This document shows, piece after piece, positions 11,142-22,098 of a stretch of DNA of 64,000 nucleotides. Numbering within the stretch: position 1 is the stretch's first letter; each line of letters opens with the position of its first letter. The notes beneath the pieces are model-generated. The model saw nothing but the letters and a program-made list of their open reading frames with translations, searched no databases and had not been told where the DNA came from. The translations under genes were made by a program, and so were the position numbers. Origin of the DNA: Taxillus chinensis (lineage: Eukaryota; Streptophyta; Magnoliopsida; Santalales; Loranthaceae); NCBI GenBank assembly GCA_023512835.1, contig CM042085.1, forward strand, positions 35,480,324-35,544,323, read 5' to 3'.

Positions 11142-13101
11142 TGTAAGGACCCGTACCTTAAGTTAGTCACAGTTTTGCCTTCTGAGTAGAGTTTTTCTAG
11201 ATTTTGACCTAGTGAATGGGCTCAAATGAATTCATGTGCAAAAGGAAAGATGCTTAGAATGATGTCCTCTATCTACCACAGAAGTTTCAGGCCAAGCGGA
11301 CATGTATGTGGGGTGCACGTGAAATGGGTCCAATTCACGTGCAAGTGTGGTTGTCTTCTAAATGATGCAAGGAGGCTAGGAGTGAAGTTTGAGCGCATTT
11401 GGAGTGTATATGGAGTTGCACGTGAATTGGGGAATTCACGTGCAAATTGGCGTGCAGCCATATTTTTGCATGGTTCCCTTGGTTTTGACATTCTAATAAT
11501 CTTTCTCCAAAGGACCATGTTGAAATTCTGAGTATTTTGGCCTATATGGGTGCGGAAAGGTGCTAACTTGTGTGATCAAAACTACGTCATTTTGATCCTG
11601 GGATTTACTTAATCAAAACTACGTCGTTTTGATGTGGGTAGTGTCTATATAATGAGGGCTTGAGTTTGAGTTTAGGGTTCTTGTGTTCTTCTTTGATGCA
11701 GCTGCTGCCAGAGAGAGAGAGAGAGAGAGAGGATCTCCGGGCAGTTGCCGTGGTGGTTCGCGTCGTGGGAAGGTGTCTAGCGTGGAGGTTAGGACAAAAG
11801 TCTGAGGTAGGGATTCATGTTCTTCCTAACTCTCCTCTGTTCTAGGATATTCACCTATATATATATATATGTAAATCCATATAGGTGTGATCTCCTATAT
11901 GGATGTTGGCCTTCGGTGGCATGTTCGGTTGATTCCGATGTTGAATTTGGCCTGAGGATTTTCTCGGGTTTGTTTATGCCCACCATGTGTTTGATGAAAT
12001 GTCCGTGAGGCCTGCACACTATGTATTTGATAAAATGTCCGTGAGGCCTGCATGCCATGTATTCAATATAATGCCTGTGAGACCTTGTATATGGGTGTCC
12101 GATGATATGCCTACGTGACTGGTGTGTCTTGTGTTTGATTTGTATTTGATTTTAAGCCTATGAGGCTGATGTGTGTGGCTTGTATCTGACCATGTTGGTC
12201 CTTCGAGATAAAGTGTAAATGCTTTGTCTTGAGTTTACATGTTGAGATGTAATGTTATGCTGTCTGTTGATCCGTTTGAGACCGAGGTGAGATATGGGCC
12301 AGGCACAATAGCTGGACCCCTTTGAGATTTGGCCAGGACGTGGTCCTGAGTCTCGGTGTAGCACTCACGATGGTGGGCTAAGTCTACACCCATTCCTGAG
12401 GGTAGGTATGGCGCCCGAGGAGGTGGTTGACCATATCTGACTCGGGTGGAAAATGTTGCATTGGTGTCCATGCAACATTCGCCTGGATGTGGTATGTCAT
12501 GTCACCGTGGTGGCGGGGTGTCCTCTGCCCTTCAGTGCGGGCTCAGGTAAAGAGTGTTTACTGGGTGATGTTTGCTGCTTTAGCCTTAGGCACGACACGA
12601 GCACAAGCATACACATATCATGCATGTTGTAGAGCGGGACGGGTCCGGGGGAGACCGGATCCCTCCTGAGCTATGGTTTGCTCACCCCTCCTATAAACTG
12701 TTCTTTTGTAGGGTTTAGCAGGCGGTAGGTGAAGGCCGAGGAGCTAGGCCCCCGAGGGCCGGGAGTTTTATGTTATTTCTTTTGTTGTACTCTGGTTTTA
12801 TGTGTTTGGAATTTGGTTTGGTTTTATTTGTGGCTTCATTGGGGTTTTTCCCCGACTGGGTTGTAATAAACATTTAGTCTTTGAAATGAAATAAAATGAG
12901 ATGTTGTTATTCAAATTGTGTTTGTGTGCATGGTTTGGGAGCAGGAGCATGCCCCTTGGCATGTTAGCCTTAGTTGTGCAGGTTTGGGACAGCACCGTGC
13001 CGAAGTCCTTTTTAGGTGCTTGCACCAACCCCTTGTCCCTTCGGGTGCGGGCATGGGCAGTCACTACTCATTTCCAAGTGGAAGGAAATTGGGGCGTGAC
13101 A
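11142..13101 (+). mobile_element. 5' LTR of the Tekay-like element
   Basis: TGTAAGGACCCG to GGGGCGTGACA, 1960 bp. Twin boxes lie at 11575-11596 (one mismatch in the palindrome) and 11612-11633, the TATA box TATATAA at 11646-11652, and a GA microsatellite at about 11708-11733. A (TA)n run near 11855 lies between CACCTATAT and ATATAGGTG inverted arms. It is nearly identical to the LTRs at 20073 and 15683, so the family was active recently. Confidence 0.92.
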
Positions 13102-13104
13102 ATA

Positions 13105-13116
13105 TGGTATCAGAGC
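13105..13116 (+). promoter_or_regulatory. Primer binding site, initiator tRNA-Met type
   Basis: TGGTATCAGAGC lies three bases after the LTR end. It is the usual plant LTR retrotransposon site complementary to the 3' end of initiator tRNA-Met. Confidence 0.92.
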
Positions 13117-13557
13117 GATAGTTCATGGTCTGGTGGACCTAGGATAGTGGGGAGGCCTGGTTGCTTCTGAGACTCTTAGGAGGCAGTATAGGACACGCCT
13201 GATCAACGTGGTCCTATCTGGTTTTCTGGGGTGTACTCAGGGGTAGTTAGACCAAGGAGTAGGGCACTTGCATTTGGGATGAGGGTGTATACATGCATTG
13301 GCATTAGGGCACTAGTTTAATTTCAGTATGAGTATTGTGATTGGACATGCTGTGTTGCTGAAACTTGTTGCTAAAAACAAAATTTTGTTGCTGTGAAATT
13401 CGGTGATTTTCTGTGAGACTTGTTGCTATGAATTGCTGCTATGTACTTCTATGTGTTTAAATGTAAAATGTTGCTTGAGTACCTCATGGTCCATGGGGAT
13501 GAGGGTGTGTAGAGCTTGAGAGAAGCTGATCCTAGTTTGGTTTAAATTATGTAGACT
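13117..13557 (+). other. Gag leader (5' untranslated region)
   Basis: About 440 bases between primer site and gag ATG. No ORF or structured RNA that I can support; the T-rich part 13330-13450 has repeated 'TTGTTGCTG' motifs. Confidence 0.6.
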
Positions 13558-14690
13558 ATGCCTCCTAGGAGAGTAACCCGAGCTACTCCAGCTGTAGAAG
13601 ATGAATCTTCTGCCCGTCTTGGAGAGGGAAGAGGACAGCGTGTAGAGGGCGATGATCCCCTGGAGCGGATCATGGCCCAAGTCCGGGCCCTAAGTGAGAA
13701 CGTGCAAGGCATGCGTGAGGACCTCAGGGGAGAGATCCTAAACGAGGTGCGTCAGGAGATGATGGCACGACAGGCAGTGCCACCCCCTCCACCCCGTGAG
13801 GCGGAACCTCCGTGTAGGCAGGGAAGTGCCGGTGAGGCGGGAAGAGGGAGACGTGTTGACGCAGTTCCGAAAGGAACATCCACCAAGGTTCAAGGGAGGA
13901 GCTGAACCTCTAGGAGCGAGCACCGGCTGCGGCGGATCGTGCATGTGTTCTCCTTTCTTCGACCCCGGGAGGAAGACAAAGTGAGACTAGCAGTCCGGCG
14001 GTTGGAGGAGGAAGCCTTGGAATGGTGGCTTAGCATCTCAAGAAGCCGGGACATGGAGACCATGGCCTAGAATGAGTTCCTCCGGCTATTCCCTGAGGAG
14101 TTCTTTCCGAGTCATTGCGGTGGCGAAGCGGGGAGGAGTTCGGCGGCTGAAGCGGGGATCGCGCTCGGTAGCAAAGTATGAGCGAGATTTCCGGGGGCTG
14201 AGTCGGTTTGCTCCGAAGCAATATCAAGGGAGGACCTGAAGGCCCATAAGTTTACCATGGGTCTCAAACCTGCCCTGAAGCAAAGGGTGGAGATGTTGCG
14301 GCCGAAGACCTATCTTGAAGTCGTGGACACCGCCAAGATTGTTGAGAGAGGATTAGAGGAGGGGAAGACAGGCTCACCAGGAGCGGACGGGGGCAGAGCA
14401 CGCGCGACAAGCACGGTGAAACCAAGAGGCGAAGGTTGAGCCCGAGAGTGGGACTTTTCCCAAGGATGGGGGCCAAGCTTCAATGGCTCCGCCCGGATCC
14501 CGTTACTTTGGTGGACAGGGGGAGTCTTCTTGGGAACTTCCCAAGCGGGTGTACCTTTGTGGCCTGTCGGGGGCACGTCAAACGTGAGTGCCCCAAGCAA
14601 CACTTGACGTGTCATAGCTGTGGGAAGGTGGGACACATCAGCAAGGTGTGTTTCAAGAAGGGGAACAGCCGGGGAGCTGGAAGCTTGGCA
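13558..14690 (+). pseudogene. gag: gag (capsid and nucleocapsid), frameshifted
   Basis: Starts at ATG 13558 with a charged helical N-terminus (ARLGEGRGQRVEGDDPLERI, a likely coiled coil near residues 35-75). Capsid motifs follow in shifted frames: HPPRFKGGAEPLGA (from about 13875), EEDKVRLAVRRLEEEALEWW (about 13970-14030), then a stop, and MGLKPALKQRVEMLRPKTY (14257). Two nucleocapsid fingers come next: a degenerate one (ACRGHVKREC, about 14560-14595) and an intact CCHC knuckle CHSCGKVGHISKVC at 14610-14651. It would package element RNA into virus-like particles. At least three frame changes and one stop kill it. Confidence 0.8.
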
Positions 14691-14893
14691 CAAGGGAGCA
14701 GGGGTGGAACCCAATTTCGGGCCCCGGCCCCTAAGCCAGCATATTCGTGGCAGGCCGGTCAGGCTGGTTCCGGTCACACTAGGCCACGGGGGGAGAGGCA
14801 ACCACAAGGAGGATCGGAGGGGCATCCCGGTGGACTGCGGCAGGAGCAAAAGGGAAGGCAAGTGAGGCTAGTGGTGGGGCAGGCCAAGGCAGA

Positions 14894-15682
14894 GTGTTCG
14901 CGCTTACCTCGGCACCACCTGAAATGGAGGACTTACCATCACCCTCCGAGGAAGGTGGAGCTGGACCTTCGGTGGTTCGAGGTACTATTCTATTATCTCG
15001 CACCGTTGTTGCCGCATTGTTTGATACCGGAGCTTCGTGCTCCCCGATTGCTAAGTCCTTGGTGGAGAGCCTTGAACTTGATTGTGTGGAGGCCGATAGA
15101 CCTCCGAGGGTCGAGTCCCCAATGGGAGGTGTGGAGTTGATCCACCAAATGTGTCGAGAGTGTGCGCTACGATAGGAGAGGTTGACCTCTCATTTGATTT
15201 GTACGTAATGCCCATGAGGACCTTTAGTTTGATTCTGGGGATGGACTGGTTGATGGCCTTTCAGGCTAAGATTGATTGCTATAGGCGACGAGTATCGTTT
15301 ACTACACCCACAGGATCTTCCTGTACCCTAGTGGGTGAATGGGATAGGGATGCTAGGAGAGCTGGACCGACGAGGGAGCTATGGGGCAATATTACCCATA
15401 GGCTTGCCACCCTAACCTTTGAGGAGGAAGGTAACTTAGAGAAAAGGGTGTGGCCAGATGTAGTCGAGAATTTCCAGGATGTCTTTCCTGGGGAGTTGTT
15501 GGAGTTGCCTCCACACAGAAGTATCGAGTTCACGGTTGAACTGTTGCCAGGGGTGGGACCCATCTCACAAGTAGCATACCGGATGGGACCTGCTGAGTTG
15601 CGGGAGCTTCAGAAGCAAATAAAGGAACTGGGAGATAAAGGTTTTATCCGTCCTAGTACCTCACCTTGGGGTGCACCGGTCT
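14894..15682 (+). pseudogene. pol: pol: protease and start of reverse transcriptase, cut by solo LTR
   Basis: The retropepsin active site lies in the frame ALFDTGASCSPIAKSL, the catalytic Asp codon being at 15023-15025. After a frame change near 15150 the frame has the flap/C-terminal part (TFSLILGMDWL) and then the N-terminal RT region (YRMGPAELRELQKQIKELGD, PSTSPWGAPVL). It is interrupted at 15682 by the inverted LTR, exactly inside the conserved RT start motif, which continues at 17642 ([20 protein letters not shown]). The protease residues look intact. Confidence 0.85.
15678..15682. repeat. Target site duplication GGTCT, left copy
   Basis: GGTCT precedes the inverted solo LTR; the second copy is at 17642-17646. 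A perfect 5-bp duplication marks a true insertion. Confidence 0.95.
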
Positions 15683-17044
15683 TGTCACGCCCCAATTTCC
15701 TTCCACTTGGAAATGAGTAGTGACTGCCCATGCCCGCACCCGAAGGGACAAGGGGTTGGTGCAAGCACCTTAAAAGGACTTCTGGCACGGGTGCTGTCCC
15801 AAACCTGCACAACCAGGCTAACATGCCAAGGGGCATGCTCCTGCTCCCAAACCATGCACACAAACACAAATTGAATAACAACATCTCATTTTATTTCATT
15901 TCAAAGACTAAATGTTTATTACAACCCAGTCGGGGAAAAACCCCTATGAAGCCACAAATAAAACCAAACCCAATTCGAAACACATAAAACCAGAGTACAA
16001 CAAAGGAAATAACATAAAACTCCCAGCCTCAGGGGCCTAGCTCCTCAGCCTTCACCTACCGCCTGCTAAACCCTGCAAAAGAACAGTTTATAGGAGGGGT
16101 GAGCAAACCATAGCTCGGTAGGGATCCGGTCTCCCCGGACCCGTCCCGCTCTACAACATGCATGATATGTGTATGCTTGTGCTCGTGTCGTGCCTAAGGC
16201 TAAAGCAGCAAACATCACCCAGTAAACACTCTTTACCTGAGCCCGCACTGGAGGGCAGAGGACACCCCGCCACCACGGCGACATGACATACCACACCTAG
16301 GCGAATGTTGCATGGACACCAATGCAACATTTTCCACACGAGTCAGATATGGTCAACCACCTCCTCGGGCGCCATACCTACCCTCAGGAATGGGTGTAGA
16401 CTTAGCCCACCGTCGTGAGTGCTACACCGAGACTCAGAACCACGTCCTGGCCAAATCTCAAAGGGGTCCGGCTATTGTGCCTGGCCCATATCTCGGCTCG
16501 GTCTCAAACAGATCAACGAACAAGATAGCATTACATCTCAACATGTAAACACAGCACAGCATTTACACTTTATCTCAGAAGGAACAACATGGTCTGATAC
16601 AAGCCACACACATCAGCCTCATAGACTTAAAATCAAATACAAGTCAAACACAGTGCACACCAGTCACGCAGGTATATCATCAGACACCCATATACGAGGT
16701 TTCACAGGCATTATATTGAATACATGGCATGCAGGCCTCACAGACATTTTATCAAATACATAGTGTGCAGGCCTCACAGACATTTCATCAAACACATGGT
16801 GGGCATAAACAAACCCAGAAAATCCTCAGGCCAAATTCAACATCATAATCAACAGAACATGCCACTGAAGGCCAACATCCATATAGGAGATCACACCTAT
16901 ATGGATTTACATATATATATATAGGTGAATATCCTAAAACAGAGGAGAGTTAGGAAGAACATGAATCCCTACCTCAGACTTTTGTCCTAACCTCCACGCT
17001 AGACAGCTCCCAATGACGCGAACCACCACGGCAACTGCCCGGAG

Positions 17045-17075
<31 letters not shown>

Positions 17076-17641
17076 AAGCAGAATGGCGGAAAGAAGAACA
17101 CAAGAACCCTAAACTCAAACTCAAGCCCTCATTATATAGACACTACCCACATCAAAACGACGTAGTTTTGATTAAGTAAACCCAGGATCAAAACGACGTA
17201 GTTTTGATCACACAAGTTAGCACCTTTTCGCACCCATATAGGCCAAAATACTCAGAATTTCAACATGGTCCTTTGGAGAAAGTTCATTAGAATGTCAAAA
17301 CCAAGGGGACCATGCAAAAATATGGTTGCACGCCAATTTGAACGTGAATTCCCCAATTCACGTGCAACTCCATATGCACTCCAAATGCGCTCAAACTTCA
17401 CCCCTAGCCTCCTTGCATCATTTAGAAGACAACCACACTTGCACTTAAATTGGACCCATTTCACGTGCACCTCACATACACGTCCGTTTGGCCTGAAACT
17501 TCTGTGGTAGATAGAAGACATCATTCTAAGCATCTTTCCTTTTGCACGTGAATTCATTTGAGCCCATTCACTAGGTCAAAACCTAGAAAAACTCTACTCA
17601 GAAGGCAAAACTGTGACTAACTCAAGGTACGGGTCCTTACA
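15683..17641 (-). mobile_element. Inverted solo LTR of the same Tekay-like family
   Basis: Reverse complement of the 1.96-kb LTR: starts TGTCACGCCCC and ends GGGTCCTTACA, 1959 bp. It is bounded by GGTCT on both sides with no internal sequence. The usual origin is insertion of a full element followed by LTR-LTR recombination that removes the inside. Reversed twin boxes lie near 17150-17210 and a CT microsatellite at about 17049-17076. The family thus inserted into one of its own copies. Confidence 0.95.
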
Positions 17642-18150
17642 GGTCTTGTTTGCTAAGAAGGCAGATGGTTCGTTGCGACTTTGCATTGATTATCGGAAAC
17701 TGAATCAAGTAACGGTAAAGAACAAGTACCCTTTGCCGCGGATTGATGACTTATTCGACCAGCTGAGTGGAGCACGGTGGTTCTCAAAAATTGATCTGCG
17801 TTCAGGATATCACCAATTGAGGGTCAGGAGCGAAGACATCCCTAAGACGGCGTTCAGGTGCAGGTACGGACACTATGAGTGGTTAGTGATGCCTTTTGGG
17901 CTCACGAACGCACCTGCTGTGTTCATGCATCTAATGAATCGGGTATTTGCCCCATACTTGGATTCCTTCGTGGTGGTATTTATTGATGACATCCTTGTGT
18001 ACTCCAAAACCCAAGCCGAGCATGAGGAGCACTTGGCCGTGGTGTCGCAGGCACTACGAGATCATCACTTGTATGCTAAATTTAGCAAGTGTGACTTCTG
18101 GATGCAAGAGGTGCATTTTCTTGGGCATGTAGTATCTGCCGGAAGGAGTT
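17642..18150 (+). pseudogene. pol: pol: reverse transcriptase core
   Basis: Open RT frame with [56 protein letters not shown], and the catalytic [10 protein letters not shown], whose two Asp codons are at 17985-17990. After [10 protein letters not shown] one base shift leads to a stop at 18150; the homologous sequence continues from 18154 in another frame. The active-site residues are conserved, so the loss is due to insertion and frameshift. Confidence 0.9.
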
Positions 18151-18153
18151 AGA

Positions 18154-18780
18154 GTGGACCCAACCAAGATTGAGTCCGTAGCATCTTGGAAGAGGCCCAC
18201 AAATGTTTTTGAGATCCGGAGTTTCTTGGGTCCGGCAGGGTATTACCGGCGTTTTGTGGAAGGGTTTTCTCGGTTGGCGGCGCCCATGACGACTCTTACA
18301 CGGAAGGGAGCCAAATTCGAGTGGACGGACAAGTGCCGGCAGGCATTCGAGGAGTTGAAGACTCACCTGACTCACTGCACCGGTGTTGAGTCTACCGCAG
18401 GAGGGAGTGCCATTCGAGGTGTATTGTGATGCGTCTCGCGTTGGACTGGGGTGTGTTCGATGCAAGAATGCCAAGTCATAGCATATGGCTCGCGACACTG
18501 AAGTCCCATGAGCAAAACTACCCAACACACGACCTGGAGTTAGCAGCGATTATTTTTGCCCTGAAGTCTTGGCGACATTACCTGTTGGGGGGAGAAATTT
18601 GTGGTATATACCGACCACAAAAGCCTACGGTATATCTTCACCCAGAGAGACCTAAATTTGCGACAACGGAGGTGGGTAGAGTACCTGCAAATGTTTGACT
18701 TCACGCTCTCCTACACGCCTGGGAAGGGAAATTTAGTAGCCGACGCGCTAAGTAGAAAGGGGGAAAGCCGAGGTTTCCAT
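18154..18780 (+). pseudogene. pol: pol: RT connection and RNase H
   Basis: Starts [17 protein letters not shown] in a new frame, then [20 protein letters not shown] (thumb/connection). Frame changes occur near 18380 and 18600. RNase H motifs follow (LKSHEQNYPTHDLELAAIIF, then VYTDHKSLRYIFTQRDLNLR, then LSYTPGKGNLVADALSRK). The D-E-D type catalytic residues are visible in separate frames. It removes the RNA strand during reverse transcription. Confidence 0.85.
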
Positions 18781-19704
18781 GAGAGAATGGAAAATGATGG
18801 AGCAGTTGGCGGTGCTTTAGGTGCAACTTTGCTTTCGGCGAGGAGGGAGCTATCCTGTGTCCTCTCACCGTGATACCGAGTTGTATCGGTGTGTCCGTGA
18901 GGGACAGTTAGGCGACGTGGATCGTGAGGTGATCCGGGCCCAGGATAGAGGCCGGAGAGCTGTCGAGGACCTGATAGAAGGAGTTGAGCATGAGCCGAAA
19001 TTTCGGGGGCGTCGATAGTACCACCTCCCTTGCGTGAGGATGTGCTGAGGGAATTTCATCATTCCCGTTTGGCTGTACATCCAGGAGGAACTAAGATGTA
19101 TCATGCCGTTCGCGCACAGTTCTAGTGGCCGGGGCTGAAACGGAGTGTAGCAGAGTTTGTTTCCAGGTGCCTTCCCTGTCAGCAAGTGAAGGCAGAACAC
19201 CAACGACCCGCTGGTCAATTGCAGCCTTTACCTGTAGCTGAGTGGAAGTGGGAGCATAATACCATGGACTTCGTGACGGGACTTCCTACCACTTCTGGGA
19301 GAAAGGACATGATTTGGGTCATAGTGGACCGCTTAACTAAATCAGCCCATTTCTTGGCAATTCGAGAGCACGACTCTATCGGCACGTTAAGCCAGTTGTA
19401 TGTTGATGAGATTGTCCGCTTGCACGGAGTGCCCTTGTCTATTGTTTCGGACAGGGATGTGCGGTTTACATCCCGGTTTTGGGGAGGTCTGCAGGAAGCA
19501 TTAGGAACCCGACTTAATTTGAGTACCGCATCCCATCCTGAGACCGATGGTCAGTCCGAGAGGACCATTCAAACATTGGAAGACTTGTTGAGGGCTTATG
19601 TACTTGATTTTGGAGGATCATGGGCTTCCCACCTTCCTCTGGTGGAGTTTGCCTATAATAACAGTTACCAGTCTTCGATTGGGATAGGCGCGAGAAGCAG
19701 CTGA
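18781..19704 (+). pseudogene. pol: pol: integrase (zinc domain and catalytic core)
   Basis: The zinc domain is at about 19055-19185 (HHSRLAVHPGGTKMYHAVRA, then CLPCQQ), with an in-frame TAG within it. The core in 19186-19704 has [42 protein letters not shown] and [20 protein letters not shown], giving the D, D and E of the catalytic triad. It joins element DNA to the target. The core frame itself is open, but after [10 protein letters not shown] it is fused to unrelated frame by a deletion. Confidence 0.88.
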
Positions 19705-19826
19705 GAGGTAAGACTATTCCGTTGGTTCGGGTGTTGTGGCAACACCGAGGGCTGGAGGAAGAGACCTGGGAACGTGAGACTGAGATGCGTGCTCATTATC
19801 CTGATCTGTTCGAGGACGAACAACTC
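19705..19826 (+). pseudogene. pol: pol C-terminus after an internal deletion
   Basis: Reads [17 protein letters not shown], then EETWERETEMRAHYPDLF and EDEQL before a stop. This is the chromodomain-like end of Tekay/Del pol. The stretch that should lie between YQSSIG and this end (integrase C-terminal domain) is missing, about where sequence jumps at 19685-19705. Confidence 0.75.
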
Positions 19827-20059
19827 TGAAGGAGGGGAGGAGGGCAAGCATCAAACTTCAACATAATCAGGTACTTGCCCAACTAGTTAGGTAACCTGAG
19901 AATATAACATCGCTACATGACCATGTGGAGCGTATAAATGTGTGAAATAATTTGTGATTTGTGGTGTATTAATTTGTGCTAGAGGGTGTTAGAGGCCTAT
20001 GCTTTGGTTGGGATTGTTTTCTTTCATTCCACCTTTTCTTTTCGAGGACGAAAAGTCTT
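19827..20059 (+). other. 3' leader before polypurine tract
   Basis: Short non-coding stretch ending TTTCGAGGACGAAAAG, the same module as at 3221-3240. Nothing else seen. Confidence 0.6.
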
Positions 20060-20072
20060 AAGGGGGAGAGGA
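20060..20072 (+). promoter_or_regulatory. Polypurine tract of the Tekay-like element
   Basis: AAGGGGGAGAGGA abuts the 3' LTR start TGTAAGGACCCG, identical to the tract at 3246-3258. Confidence 0.9.
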
Positions 20073-22029
20073 TGTAAGGACCCGTACCTTGAGTTAGTCA
20101 CAGTTTTGCCTTCTGGGTAGAGTTTTTCTAGATTTTGACCTAGTGAATGGGCTCAAATGAATTCACGTGCAAAAAGAAAGATGCTTAGAATGATGTCCTC
20201 TATCTACCACAGAAGTTTCAGGCCAAGCGGACGTGTATGTGAGGTGCACGTGAAATGGGTCCAATTCATGTGCAAGTATGGTTGTCTTCTAAATGATGCA
20301 AGGAGGCTAGGGGTGAAGTTTGAGCGCATTTAGAGTGCATATGGAGTTGCACGTGAATTGGGGAATTCACGTGCAAATTGGCGTGCAGCCATATTTTTGC
20401 ATGGTTCCCTTGGTTTTGACATTCTAATGATCTTTCTCCAAAGGACCATGTTGAAATTCTGAGTATTTTGGCCTATATGGGTGCGGAAAGGTGCTAACTT
20501 GTGTGATCAAAACTACGTCGTTTTGATCCTGGCATTTACTTAATCAAAACTACGTCGTTTTGATGTGGGTAGTGTCTATATAATGAGGGCTTGAGTTTGA
20601 GTTTAGGGTTCTTGTGTTCTTCTTTGCCTGGCACTGCTACCGAGAGAGAGAGAGAGGATCTCCGGGCAGTTGCCGTGGTGGTTTGCGTCGTGGGAAGGTG
20701 TCTAGCGTGGAAGTTAGGACAAAAGTCTGAGGTAGGGATTCATGTTCTTCCTAACTCTCCTCTGTTCTAGGATATTCACCTATATATATATATATGTAAA
20801 TCCATATAGGTGTGATCTCCTATATGGATGTTGGCCTTCGGTGGCATGTTCTGGTTGATTCCGATGTTGAATTTGGCCTGAGGATTTTCTCGGGTTTGTT
20901 TATGCCCACCATGTGTTTGATGAAATGTCTGTGAGGCCTGCACACTATGTATTTGATAAAATGTCTGTGAGGCCTGCATGCCATGTATTCAATATAATGC
21001 CTGTGAGACCTTGTATATGGGTGTCTGATGATATGCCTACGTGACTGGTGTGTACTGTGTTTGATTTGTATTTGATTTTAAGCCTATGAGGCTGATGTGT
21101 GTGGCTTGTATCTGACCATGTTGGTCCTTCTGAGATAAAGTGTAAATGCTGTGCTGAGTTTACATGTTGAGATGTAATGCTATGCTTGTTCGTTGATCTG
21201 TTTGAGACCGAGCTGAGATATGGGCCAGGCACAATAGCTGGACCCCTTTGAGATTTGGCCAAGACGTGGTCCTGAGTCTCGGTGTAGCACTCACGACGGT
21301 GGGCTAAGTCTACACCCATTCCTGAGGGTAGGTATGGCGCCCGAGGAGGTGGTTGACCATATCTGACTCGGGTGGAAAATGTTGCATTGGTGTCCATGCA
21401 ACATTCGCCTGGATGTGGTATGTCATGTTGCCGTGGTGGCGGGGTGTCCTCTGCCCTTCAGTGCGGGCTTAGGTAAAGAGTGTTTACTGGGTGATGTTTG
21501 CTGCTTTAGCCTTAGGCACGACACGAGCACAAGCATACACATATCATGCATGTTGTAGAGCGGGATGGGTCTGGGGGAGACCGGATCCCTATCGGGCTAT
21601 GGTTTGCTCACCCCTCCTATAAACCGTTCTTTTGCAGGGTTTAGCAGGCGGTAGGTGAAGGCCGAGGAGCTAGGCCCCCCGAGGGCTGGGAGTTTTATGT
21701 TATTTCTTTTGTTGTACTCTGGTTTTATGTGTTTGGAATTTGGTTTGGTTTTATTTGTGGCTTCATTGGGGTTTTTCCCCGACTGGGTTGTAATAAACAT
21801 TTAGTCTTTGAAATGAAATAAAATGAGATGTTGTTATTCAAATTGTGTTTGTGTGCATGGTTTGGGAGCAGGAGCATGCCCCTTGGCATGTTAGCCTAGT
21901 TGTGCAGGTTTGGGACAGCACCCGTGCCAGAAGTCCTTTTTAGGTGCTTGCACCAACCCCTTGTCCCTTCGGGTGCGGGCATGGGCAGTCACTACTCATT
22001 TCCGAGTGGAAGGAAATTGGGGCGTGACA
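20073..22029 (+). mobile_element. 3' LTR of the Tekay-like element
   Basis: 1957 bp, TGTAAGGACCCG to GGGGCGTGACA. Twin boxes lie near 20515-20565, the TATA box at about 20578, and a shorter GA run at about 20641-20656. It differs from the 5' LTR by scattered substitutions and microsatellite length. Confidence 0.93.
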
Positions 22030-22034
22030 GTTGG
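22030..22034. repeat. Target site duplication GTTGG, right copy
   Basis: Pairs with 11137-11141. Confidence 0.95.
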
Positions 22035-22098
22035 AGACAACGCTCTAATCGACCAGATGGCCGGGATTGATGCCAGAAAGAGAGGTCTTGGGTGCCAT
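22035..22098 (-). pseudogene. Third ORF copy E2, first codons
   Basis: ATG at 22096-22098 on the minus strand, with the start pattern also seen at 27921 (MAP-SLSG--PGHLVD). The frame meets the Tekay-like insertion after about 20 codons and resumes at 11136. The start is chosen because all three copies of the ORF have an ATG at the corresponding place (9075, 22098, 27921). Confidence 0.7.

Larger units (their letters stand above)
11142..22029 (+). mobile_element. Tekay/Del-like Ty3-gypsy retrotransposon, complete but dead
   Basis: About 10.9 kb bounded by two LTRs of 1960 and 1957 bp and a perfect 5-bp duplication GTTGG. Order: 5' LTR, primer site, gag, protease, RT, RNase H, integrase, polypurine tract, 3' LTR, the order of Ty3-gypsy elements. 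The pol C-terminus reads [17 protein letters not shown] and EETWERETEMRAHYPDLF, the ending typical of the Tekay/Del chromovirus clade. It is inactive: an inverted solo LTR sits in RT, there are frameshifts in gag, RT/RNase H and integrase, and a deletion removes much of the integrase C-terminal region. It interrupts the third ORF of element B near codon 22. Confidence 0.9.

Noticed and set aside
12235..12471. Repeated 78-codon frame MDTNATFSTRVRYG in several LTRs
   Set aside because: It recurs because the LTR does. The shared start is the LTR's inverted CAATGCAACA segment; no sign of a protein family.
13105..13116. A tRNA gene near the LTR
   Set aside because: Only the primer-binding complement of a tRNA 3' end is present, not a cloverleaf.
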